NCBI GenBank assembly: GCA_023653245.1
Contig: JAMNXK010000170.1
Location: forward strand, 1 to 5,660
Reading direction: 5' to 3'
DNA from: Tagaea sp.
GTDB taxonomy: Bacteria > Pseudomonadota > Alphaproteobacteria > CACIAM-22H2
Length of the DNA: 5,660 nt
Shown here: piece by piece, positions 1 through 4,974 of the stretch
How the letters are laid out: each line of letters starts with the position of its first letter
How positions within the stretch are numbered: position 1 is the stretch's first letter
Notes under the pieces: model-generated
The model's database searches: none
What the model was told of the DNA's origin: nothing
The model's input: the letters and a program-made list of their open reading frames with translations, nothing else
Position numbers and translations under genes: made by a program

Positions 1-1
1 G

Positions 2-922
2 ACGCGCTGGACCGAACTCGAGATGGTCGACTACACCTCGGGCTCGTGTTTGATGCCGATGGCGTTCGCGGCCGCCGGCGCCAAGCGCGTGACGATCAAC
101 GACGCGGCACCGCGCTCGCATTTGGCCGCTTCGTTCCTGTTCGGCGGGCGCAAGATCGATCCGGCGCGCGTCGAAAGCCTGCTGGCGAACAAACGCCCGA
201 GCCTGCGGCCACACGTGCCGACGTTCCATTTCGCCTGCGACTATCTGACCGCGCCCGTGTGCGACGTTTTCGACCGGCTCCATCACGCGCGCGTGCCGGA
301 AGCCGAAGCGGCGGGCTTGCGTTACCTGGCGGTGCGCTGGGCGCTCGGCTTCGCGCCGTCGATGGTCGATGGGTTCGAGATCCTCTACACCCACGATCCC
401 AAGCAGCTGCGCGCGATCAAGGACTTCGACTGGAAGCCCTATCTGGCGCGCGCCGCAAGCCCGCGCAAAACGCTGCTGGGTCTCGCCCGCGATCTCAACG
501 CCGCCATCGACTTGATCGGGTCCAAGCGCTTCGCTACGCATGTGGGCGACATGAAGGATCTGGCCCCGCGCCTGCGGCCGCGCGTACCCGTGTTCGCCGC
601 GGTCAATCCGCCGACGCGCGGGCTGGACGAGTACACGATCGACGATCAGCTGGTGCACTCGCTGATGGCCAATCGCTGGCTGCCGCTGTCGCGCAGCCGG
701 GAGACGCCGCTCGATTTCTGGGTCAAGCGGGTGGACGCGGCGTTGCGCCGATTGCCGCGCGGTGCCCACTACATGGTCTGGGGCGGGGATGGCTCGATGT
801 CGTTCGACGCTTGCCGGAAGGTTTGGGAGATTTACGGATCGGCCGCGTACATAAAACGCCTCGGCCCCACGCCAAACGCGGCGGGATGGGGCATTTTCGA
901 AGCACACGGAAAGCCCGTATAA
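2..922 (+). CDS. Methyltransferase-like protein resembling D12-class DNA adenine methylases, 5' end cut by the window
   Basis: The frame is open from base 2 to a TAA at 920-922, so the gene probably begins upstream; the first ATG is at 23. Counting that Met as residue 1, residues 3-27 fit a SAM-binding motif I (DYTSGS, then a G-A-K-R-V strand ending in IND). Near residue 175 there is a GD step (HVGDMKDL), followed by a hydrophobic strand running into NPPT at 195-198. The order motif I, GD, then (D/N)PP-x is that of N6-adenine methyltransferases of the D12 type. Starting at the internal ATG would put motif I at the extreme N-terminus and lose the upstream region normally present, which favours truncation. 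An oddity is Thr where the catalytic motif normally carries Tyr, Phe or Trp. No restriction enzyme gene is visible nearby, so it could be an orphan or degenerate methylase, or a methyltransferase of another substrate. Family assignment is moderate; substrate is unknown. Confidence 0.55.
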   Translation, partial: TRWTELEMVDYTSGSCLMPMAFAAAGAKRVTINDAAPRSHLAASFLFGGRKIDPARVESLLANKRPSLRPHVPTFHFACDYLTAPVCDVFDRLHHARVPEAEAAGLRYLAVRWALGFAPSMVDGFEILYTHDPKQLRAIKDFDWKPYLARAASPRKTLLGLARDLNAAIDLIGSKRFATHVGDMKDLAPRLRPRVPVFAAVNPPTRGLDEYTIDDQLVHSLMANRWLPLSRSRETPLDFWVKRVDAALRRLPRGAHYMVWGGDGSMSFDACRKVWEIYGSAAYIKRLGPTPNAAGWGIFEAHGKPV

Positions 923-923
923 T
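895..923 (+). promoter_or_regulatory. Candidate promoter with perfect TATAAT -10 box
   Basis: TATAAT stands at 918-923 and overlaps the TAA stop (920-922) of the methyltransferase-like gene. With a 17-base spacer the -35 position is 895-900 (TTTCGA), a poor match to TTGACA, and 16- or 18-base spacers do no better. A start near base 930 would place transcription just before the hairpin array at 932-1097. A perfect -10 hexamer is uncommon by chance in DNA this rich in GC, but the weak -35 keeps this a prediction. Confidence 0.45.
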
Positions 924-929
924 ACCTGA

Positions 930-1107
930 CTGGCCCGCTCAAAAATTTTCAAAGCGGCCCCTTGTTCCGCCGAAGACCGAACCAATATGTCCGTCGTGGT
1001 CGAGCCACCCCCCCCGGCTCGACCCCGTGTAATCCGATCACCCCCCCGATCGGATTGCCTTCGGCCCCGGCGCACCCCCCCCCCCCGCGCCGGGGCCTTT
1101 CATTTTC
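930..1107 (+). ncRNA. Candidate small RNA with three tandem poly-C-loop hairpins
   Basis: A putative transcript from about 930 to 1107 folds into four local hairpins. The first has a stem of 932-939 with 953-959, one bulged C and an A/T-rich loop. The next three have perfect stems: 998-1006 with 1016-1024 (9 bp), 1031-1039 with 1048-1056 (9 bp), and 1063-1073 with 1087-1097 (11 bp). Their stems are unrelated in sequence, yet every loop is one A followed only by C (8, 7 and 12 C). The spacers at 1025-1030 and 1057-1062 are both six bases. Different stems with the same loop suggest selection on an RNA that displays C-rich loops. A TATAAT lies just upstream, and the third hairpin with its T-rich tail looks like an intrinsic terminator. 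C-rich loops of some alphaproteobacterial sRNAs (GsrN in Caulobacter, CcsR RNAs in Rhodobacter) pair with G-rich mRNA sites, but I see no homology to those. It could instead be the leader of rimO. Confidence 0.55.
1063..1106 (+). terminator. Intrinsic terminator-like hairpin ending the C-loop array
   Basis: An 11-bp perfect, almost all G/C stem (1063-1073 with 1087-1097) has a 13-base loop of A plus 12 C and is followed directly by TTTCATTTT (1098-1106). This fits a rho-independent terminator for transcripts from the left. The loop is longer than usual, and the T tract is broken by CA, so efficiency is uncertain. It lies 44 bases before rimO and would separate rimO from upstream transcription, or attenuate it. 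Confidence 0.6.
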
Positions 1108-1150
1108 CGGGGTCTGGCCAGTCGCGGCGTAAAGCCTTAGACAGGCGCCC

Positions 1151-2482
1151 ATGAAGTCCACCGCCACTGCCCCCAAGATCGGAATCGTCAGCCTCGGCTG
1201 CCCCAAGGCCCTGGTCGATTCCGAGCGTATCCTCACCAAGCTGCGCAGCCAGGGCTACGAGATCGCGCCCGACTATCAGGGTGCGGACGCCGTGATCGTG
1301 AACACGTGCGGCTTTCTCGACTCCGCGCGCCAGGAATCGCTCGACGCGATCGGCGAGGCGTTGCGCGAGAACGGCAAGGTGATCGTCACCGGCTGCCTGG
1401 GTGCGGAAGACGGGCTGATCCGCAAGGCGCACCCGAACGTGCTCTCGGTGACGGGTCCTCAGCAATACGAGCAGGTGGTGAAGGCCGTGCACGCGGCCGT
1501 GCCGCCGGTGCACGATCCGTATATCGACCTCGTGCCGCCGCAGGGGCTCAAGCTCACGCCGCGGCATTTCGCGTATCTGAAGATCTCCGAAGGCTGCAAC
1601 CACAGCTGCACTTTCTGCATCATCCCCTCGATGCGCGGGAAGCTCGTCTCGCGGCCCGCGAGCGAGGTGCTGATCGAAGCCGAGCGCCTGGCGCTGGCCG
1701 GCGTCAAGGAGCTGCTGGTCATCAGCCAAGACACCTCCGCCTATGGCGTGGACATCCGCCACGCCGAAAGCCCGTGGCATCGCAAGAAGGTGCGCGCGCA
1801 TATGACCGATCTCGCCGCCGCGTTGGGCGAGCTCGGCGTGTGGGTGCGGCTGCATTACGTCTATCCCTATCCGCATGTGGACGACGTCATCGAACTGATG
1901 GCGGCGGGCAAGATCCTTCCCTATCTCGACATCCCCTTCCAGCACGCCAGCCCGTCGGTGCTGAAGGCGATGAAGCGCCCGGCGCACGGCGAGAAGACGC
2001 TGGCGCGCATCGCCCAATGGCGGCGCGACGTGCCCGACATGACCGTGCGCTCGACCTTCATCGTGGGATTCCCGGGCGAGACCGAAGCGGATTTCCAGGA
2101 GCTGCTCGACTGGCTCGCGGAAGCCAAGCTCGACCGCGTCGGCTGTTTCAAGTTCGAACCCGTGGCGGGTGCGAAAGCCAACGACCTGCCCGGCGCCGTG
2201 CCCGAAGCGGTGAAGGAGGAGCGCTGGCATCGCCTGATGGCCGCACAGCGGGACATTTCGGCCGCGCGCTTGAAGCGCTTCGTCGGCCGCGAGATCGACG
2301 TGCTGGTCGATCACGTCGACGCGAAGAAGAAGGTCGCGGTCGCGCGCTCGAAGGCCGACGCGCCCGAGATCGACGGGCTGGTGAAGGTCAAAGGTGCCGG
2401 CGCCGCGCGCGTCGGCGAGTTCCTGAAAGTGCGCGTCGACAAGGCCGACGCCTACGACCTGCACGCGACGGCGCTGGGGTGA
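1151..2482 (+). CDS. rimO: Ribosomal protein S12 (aspartate) methylthiotransferase RimO
   Basis: RimO is a cytoplasmic radical-SAM enzyme with two iron-sulfur clusters that adds a methylthio group to the beta-carbon of the conserved aspartate of ribosomal protein S12. The 443-residue product is full length for the family. The N-terminal UPF0004 domain has its three cluster cysteines at 17 (SLGCPK), 53 (NTCGF) and 82 (TGCLG). The radical-SAM CxxxCxxC motif is at C149, C153 and C156 ([13 protein letters not shown]). A C-terminal TRAM domain spans roughly residues 375-441. [12 protein letters not shown] is typical of RimO rather than of the tRNA enzyme MiaB. The ATG at 1151 puts the first cluster motif at the usual distance from the N-terminus; the ribosome-binding site is weak (AGG at 1143-1145). 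The next gene starts 4 bases after the stop, suggesting cotranscription. No key residue is missing. Confidence 0.97.
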   Translation: MKSTATAPKIGIVSLGCPKALVDSERILTKLRSQGYEIAPDYQGADAVIVNTCGFLDSARQESLDAIGEALRENGKVIVTGCLGAEDGLIRKAHPNVLSVTGPQQYEQVVKAVHAAVPPVHDPYIDLVPPQGLKLTPRHFAYLKISEGCNHSCTFCIIPSMRGKLVSRPASEVLIEAERLALAGVKELLVISQDTSAYGVDIRHAESPWHRKKVRAHMTDLAAALGELGVWVRLHYVYPYPHVDDVIELMAAGKILPYLDIPFQHASPSVLKAMKRPAHGEKTLARIAQWRRDVPDMTVRSTFIVGFPGETEADFQELLDWLAEAKLDRVGCFKFEPVAGAKANDLPGAVPEAVKEERWHRLMAAQRDISAARLKRFVGREIDVLVDHVDAKKKVAVARSKADAPEIDGLVKVKGAGAARVGEFLKVRVDKADAYDLHATALG

Positions 2483-2486
2483 GCCC

Positions 2487-2777
2487 GTGAAGCCGCGGCG
2501 CCCCACCGACGCCCGTCTGCGCAAGCTCGCGCGCAAGGTCGTGTGGTGGATGGCGCCCGACGAAGCGCTCGCCGATCCGCGCCGCGTCATCGCCCAGACC
2601 CTGCAATGGGGCGATTTCGACGACATGGCGGTCTTGCGCGGCCATTTCGGCGACCGGAAGATCGCCGAGGTCCTTAAATCCGCCCCCGACGGCGTGCTCG
2701 ACCGCCGCTCGTGGTCGCTGTGGAGCCTCGCCTTCCGAATCAAGGCGAAACCGCCCGGCTTCCGCGAGGTCGTGTGA
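2487..2777 (+). CDS. Small protein paired with the AbiEii-type toxin, possible antitoxin (DUF6922-like)
   Basis: This 96-residue, basic and tryptophan-rich protein starts with GTG at 2487, four bases after the rimO stop. The GGGGTGAG just upstream is a plausible ribosome-binding site. From memory its pattern (a region ending VVWW, then RVIAQTLQWGDFDDM, LRGHFGDRKIAEVLKSAP, and a closing RRSWSLWSLAF) resembles the small DUF6922-type proteins often encoded directly before AbiEii-family toxins; that match was not tested. Its TGA overlaps the ATG of the toxin gene by one base (TGATG), as expected for translationally coupled partners. It is far shorter than the classical AbiEi antitoxin and shows no obvious winged-helix DNA-binding segment. 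I infer an antitoxin or partner role from its position. It could simply be an accessory subunit of the nucleotidyltransferase. Confidence 0.8.
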   Translation: MKPRRPTDARLRKLARKVVWWMAPDEALADPRRVIAQTLQWGDFDDMAVLRGHFGDRKIAEVLKSAPDGVLDRRSWSLWSLAFRIKAKPPGFREVV

Positions 2778-3433
2778 TGCGGCCGCGATTGAAAATTCTG
2801 CCGCCCGCCCAGCGCCGCCTCTGGCCCGCGCTCGCGCCCGTCGCGAAAGATTTCGTTCTTTATGGCGGCACGGCCGTCGCCTTGCATTTGGGACATCGGC
2901 AATCGGTCGATTTCGATTTCTTCTCGTCGAAGCCGGTCGATTCCGACGCCTTGATCGGACGTCAGCCACGCCTCGCCCGCGGCAAGACCGTTCAGAATGC
3001 GCACGACACGTGGTCGGTCGTGATCGACGGCGTCAAACTTTCGTTCTTCGGCGGCCTTAAGACCGGCCGCGTCGAACGACCGGACGTCAGCGACGACGGC
3101 GTGCTCCGGATCGCCGGCTTGCGCGACTTGCTTGCCCGCAAACTCTTCGTTCTGCAGAAGCGCGTGGATCCGAAAGACTATCTCGACATCGCGGCGATGC
3201 TCGACGCCGGCCTCGACCTGCCGCAAGGGCTGGCGGATGCGCGCGCGATCCATGGGCCCGAGCGAGCGCACGCTATCTCGATCGTCAAGGGGTTGTCGGA
3301 CGTCGCAAACGCCGAGTTGCGCCGCGCGCTTTCCGACCGCGTCAAACGCTTGCTACTGACCGCCTGCGAGGATTTCGCACGGAATCCCGGCTTGCCGAAA
3401 TCCCGCCTGCAAGCGAAAACGCTGGACGCCTAA
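2777..3433 (+). CDS. AbiEii/AbiGii-type nucleotidyltransferase toxin family protein
   Basis: The 218-residue product belongs to the AbiEii (DUF1814) nucleotidyltransferases, toxin halves of abortive-infection and toxin-antitoxin pairs; characterised members transfer nucleotides, and some target tRNA acceptor ends. The nucleotidyltransferase core is at residues 30-49: GGTAVALHLGHR followed by the metal-binding D45-x-D47 (VDFDFF). The second conserved block is at residues 115-137, with K122 and R129 and then D134 and D137 (KDYLDI), all as expected. The ATG at 2777 is preferred to an in-frame ATG at 2711, because it overlaps the stop of the upstream gene as TGATG and has GAGG at 2766-2769. The 2711 start would lie deep inside that gene. 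The catalytic residues appear intact, so the protein should be active. The RNA target and any anti-phage role are unknown. Transcription probably comes from rimO or further upstream. Confidence 0.9.
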   Translation: MRPRLKILPPAQRRLWPALAPVAKDFVLYGGTAVALHLGHRQSVDFDFFSSKPVDSDALIGRQPRLARGKTVQNAHDTWSVVIDGVKLSFFGGLKTGRVERPDVSDDGVLRIAGLRDLLARKLFVLQKRVDPKDYLDIAAMLDAGLDLPQGLADARAIHGPERAHAISIVKGLSDVANAELRRALSDRVKRLLLTACEDFARNPGLPKSRLQAKTLDA

Positions 3434-3475
3434 CGCCGCATCAAATCCGCGAGCATTCGCTGGAACTGGGCGGCG
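3434..3475 (-). pseudogene. Duplicated 3' end (last 12 or so codons) of the small gene at 3705-4055
   Basis: Bases 3434-3475 match 3709-3750 at 41 of 42 positions; the difference is T at 3457 against C at 3732. Read on the minus strand, this gives the same C-terminal peptide AAQFQRMLADLMRR. The last Arg codon is CGT instead of CGG, and the stop is TAG at 3430-3432 instead of TAA. That TAG overlaps the TAA (3431-3433) of the AbiEii-type gene. Just beyond 3475 the two copies differ at several positions but share TCGCG in register, and by about 3485 all similarity ends. It is therefore a remnant of a second copy, not a functional gene. Confidence 0.7.
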
Positions 3476-3490
3476 CATTTCGCGCATTTT

Positions 3491-3621
3491 GGTCACCCCG
3501 GACCAGCGACGCCGAAGGCGTCGCGCCGATCCGGGGTCTGTTGCAGGGCGCCGGCATGGAGACCGGCAACAGATTCCGGATCGCGCCGTCGCGCAACGCG
3601 CGCCGGCTCGTCCGGAATGAC
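3491..3621. repeat. Palindromic intergenic repeat element
   Basis: The outer arms GTCACCCCGGAC (3492-3503) and GTCCGGAATGAC (3610-3621) form an imperfect inverted repeat with two mismatches. Inside are nested hairpins. CCCCGGA (3496-3502) pairs with TCCGGGG (3530-3536) and encloses a perfect 8-bp hairpin (3506-3513 with 3517-3524, loop GAA). CTGTTGC (3538-3544) pairs with GCAACAG (3566-3572). TTCCGGA (3574-3580) pairs with TCCGGAA (3611-3617). This layout, with GTCA-CCCGGA ends and internal ATCCGG arms, resembles the dispersed palindromic repeats common between genes of alphaproteobacteria. Such elements usually sit between convergent genes and may help end transcription or stabilise mRNA 3' ends. 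It encodes no transposase. The family name cannot be given without a genome-wide comparison. Confidence 0.7.
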
Positions 3622-3704
3622 GGGTTGGTGCGAGGTTCGCTCGCGGTCGGATGACGCCCGCGCGATTGGGCCGACAGGCCGGTTCCGACAAAACGTGGCT
3701 TGCC

Positions 3705-4055
3705 TTACCGCCGCATCAAATCCGCGAGCATCCGCTGGAACTGGGCGGCGTCCATCGCGGCCTCGCCGTCGGCACGCAGTTCGAGATAGCGCGAGGCGCC
3801 CGTCGCGGCGAACAACGCGGCCTGCTCGGGCTCCAGCGTCGACCAGTGATACGCCTCGTCCACCGACGGGCGGAACGGCCCGCGCGGGCCCTTGTTCGGC
3901 TGGTGGAAGACTTCGAGCCCGTAGACGCCGCGCTCGGTCAGCGTCACCTCGACCTCGAGCCTTCCCCAGGGCGTGTCCGCGCCATACACCACCACCGCCG
4001 AATTCGGCGGCACGAAATCGTAGGCCATTTCGCTCAGGATCGGGACGAAAGGCAT
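3705..4055 (-). CDS. Small conserved-looking protein of unknown function
   Basis: I do not recognise this family. The frame continues upstream to an ATG at 4109, but that start lies inside the tRNA-Leu gene and is rejected. The ATG at 4055 gives 116 residues (MPFVPILSE...) and the ATG at 4028 gives 107 (MAYDFVPP...). Neither has a convincing ribosome-binding site, so 4055 is chosen only as the longer start clear of the tRNA. The protein is soluble, with no signal peptide or membrane segment. It has a probable beta-rich first half (SAVVVYGADTPWG, then LEVEVTLTERGVYGLEVF) and a helical, alanine-rich C-terminus. Cysteine is absent and Trp and Tyr are scattered. It follows the tRNA by about 25 bases on the same strand and may share its transcript. 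Its last codons are duplicated at 3434-3475. Codon use matches its neighbours, supporting a real gene. Confidence 0.65.
   Translation of the reverse strand: MPFVPILSEMAYDFVPPNSAVVVYGADTPWGRLEVEVTLTERGVYGLEVFHQPNKGPRGPFRPSVDEAYHWSTLEPEQAALFAATGASRYLELRADGEAAMDAAQFQRMLADLMRR
3709..3750. repeat. 42-base direct repeat, intact-gene copy
   Basis: This is the partner of 3434-3475: 41 of 42 bases are identical, in the same orientation, 275 bases apart. It covers the last codons of the small minus-strand gene, but not its TAA stop at 3705-3707. The palindromic element lies between the two copies. Confidence 0.85.
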
Positions 4056-4079
4056 GCGCCGCGCCGCAATTCGTGCCGC

Positions 4080-4164
4080 TGGTGCCCGCTGCCGGACTCG
4101 AACCGGCACGCCCGAAGACCCAGGATTTTAAGTCCTGTGCGTCTACCAATTCCGCCAAGCGGGC
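4080..4164 (-). tRNA. tRNA-Leu (anticodon UAA)
   Basis: On the minus strand the 7-bp acceptor stem pairs GCCCGCT (4164-4158) with AGCGGGC (4090-4084), followed by A and an encoded CCA (4082-4080). The anticodon stem CAGGA/TCCTG closes the loop CTTAAAA, giving anticodon TAA, which reads UUA and UUG leucine codons. A long variable arm (TGGGTCTTCGGGCGT region), as in class II leucine tRNAs, precedes the T arm GCCGG-TTCGAGT-CCGGC. The 85-nt length is normal. It lies 18 bases after the CinA-like gene on the same strand, so it may be processed from a joint transcript. tRNA genes are common integration sites, but no second copy of its 3' end is visible here. Confidence 0.97.
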
Positions 4165-4182
4165 TCACCAAGGGCCGCTCCA

Positions 4183-4944
4183 TCATAACGGCGGTTCGTC
4201 GATCGCCGTACCGCCATGCTTGCGGATCAAGGCGGCGGCGAGGGCGGCGATTTCGGCCAGCTTCGCGCGGTCGAGCCCGCGCACCACGATCGCGTTGCGG
4301 AAGGTGCCGTCCGGGCGCTGGCCGGGATAGGAGCCGATCTCGACGTCCGGATGCGCCTTCTGCAAGGCGGCGAGATCGTCGCCGATCTTGCCCTCGGCCA
4401 CGTCGCCGACCACCGAATGCGAGATCAGCACCGGCCCGCCCTTCAGCGAGCCAGCGATCGCGTCGAACATCGCCTGCAAGATGCGCGGCACGCCGGCCAT
4501 CACATGCACGTTGCCGATCTTGAAGCCGGGCGCTTTGCTGATCGGATTGGGAATGAGCTCGGTCCCGCGCGGCAGCGTCGCCATGCGCAGGCGCGCGGGC
4601 GTCAGCTCGTCGTCGCTCTTGTAGTTGGTGCGCAAGATGGCGCGCGCGCGCTCGTCGAGCTCCCAAGGCACGCCGAACGCCTTGGCCACGCACTCGGCCG
4701 TGATGTCGTCATGCGTCGGCCCGATCCCGCCCGAGGTGAACACATAGGTGTATTTGGCGCGCACCTCGTTCAACACCGAAACGATGATCGCTTCGTCGTC
4801 CGGGATCACGCGGGTCTCGCGCAGGCGGATGCCCAGGCCGGTCAGGCGCTCGGCCAGCCAGCCGGAATTGGTGTCCTTGGTGCGGCCCGAGAGGATCTCG
4901 TTGCCGATCACCAGAATGCACGCGGTGGGGGCTTGGTCCGTCAT
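4183..4944 (-). CDS. CinA N-terminal-type MoCF (molybdopterin-binding) domain protein
   Basis: The 253-residue protein is of the COG1058 family (competence/damage-inducible protein A, N-terminal part). The MoCF-type fold spans about residues 8-175, with the hallmarks GNEILSGRTKDTN (14-26) and SGGIGPTHDDIT (71-82), where the two Asp and the Gly-rich turn form the ligand site. It lacks the C-terminal nicotinamide-nucleotide amidase domain of full-length CinA. Such single-domain versions are common in alphaproteobacteria and are often annotated as molybdopterin-binding protein. In full-length CinA this domain is linked to ADP-ribose or NMN-related pyrophosphatase activity, so a nucleotide-repair role is possible; competence itself is not implied. 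The start at 4944 (MTDQAP) fits the family N-terminus but has a weak ribosome-binding site. It is divergent from the YkgJ-type gene across 30 bases, and tRNA-Leu lies directly downstream. Confidence 0.92.
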   Translation of the reverse strand: MTDQAPTACILVIGNEILSGRTKDTNSGWLAERLTGLGIRLRETRVIPDDEAIIVSVLNEVRAKYTYVFTSGGIGPTHDDITAECVAKAFGVPWELDERARAILRTNYKSDDELTPARLRMATLPRGTELIPNPISKAPGFKIGNVHVMAGVPRILQAMFDAIAGSLKGGPVLISHSVVGDVAEGKIGDDLAALQKAHPDVEIGSYPGQRPDGTFRNAIVVRGLDRAKLAEIAALAAALIRKHGGTAIDEPPL

Positions 4945-4974
4945 GATGCGAATCCAGGGTAGACTATCGCCAAC
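4945..4974. promoter_or_regulatory. Short divergent intergenic region, possible bidirectional promoter
   Basis: Only 30 bases separate the start codons of the CinA-like gene (minus) and the YkgJ-type gene (plus). Overlapping TAnnnT hexamers occur on both strands: TAGACT at 4960-4965 (plus) and TAGTCT at 4966-4961 (minus). If these are -10 boxes, both mRNAs would have very short leaders and the -35 boxes would lie inside the opposite genes. I found no good -35 match, so this is weak. The real promoters may lie further inside either gene. Confidence 0.25.

Larger units (their letters stand above)
3434..3704. other. Non-coding region between convergent genes
   Basis: This stretch separates the AbiEii-type gene on the plus strand from the small minus-strand gene that ends at 3705. 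It contains a 42-base copy of that gene's 3' end (3434-3475) and a palindromic element (about 3491-3621). The last 80 bases show only a weak 6-bp inverted repeat (GTCGGA at 3646-3651, TCCGAC at 3684-3689). The open frames crossing it change character at the repeat boundaries and resemble no protein I recognise, so I call no gene here. Confidence 0.7.

Noticed and set aside
46..1032. A 328-codon plus-strand frame overlapping the methyltransferase-like gene
   Set aside because: It is Arg/Ala-rich, has no motif and runs through the hairpin array, while the overlapping frame carries methyltransferase motifs.
998..1097. CRISPR array or REP-type repeat as the explanation of the hairpin array
   Set aside because: The units share no stem sequence, so there are no direct repeats with spacers and no copies of one palindrome; only the loops and spacing are shared.
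923..1150. Known riboswitch upstream of rimO
   Set aside because: I recognise no conserved aptamer core of any class I know. The structure is simple hairpins in series.
2711..2776. Upstream in-frame ATG for the AbiEii-type gene
   Set aside because: It lies within the preceding gene, while the ATG at 2777 has the TGATG overlap, a GAGG site and the family-typical N-terminus.
1100..3271. A 723-codon open frame on the minus strand opposite rimO and the AbiEii pair
   Set aside because: Long antisense frames are common opposite high-GC genes. Its translation is His, Arg and Ala rich with no domain, while the plus strand holds clear rimO and AbiEii motifs.
4056..4109. Extended start of the small minus-strand gene at 4109
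   Set aside because: It falls inside the tRNA-Leu gene (4080-4164), so the extra residues translate tRNA sequence.
4080..4164. tRNA-Leu as the attachment site of an integrated element
   Set aside because: No second copy of the tRNA 3' end and no integrase gene occur in the window.
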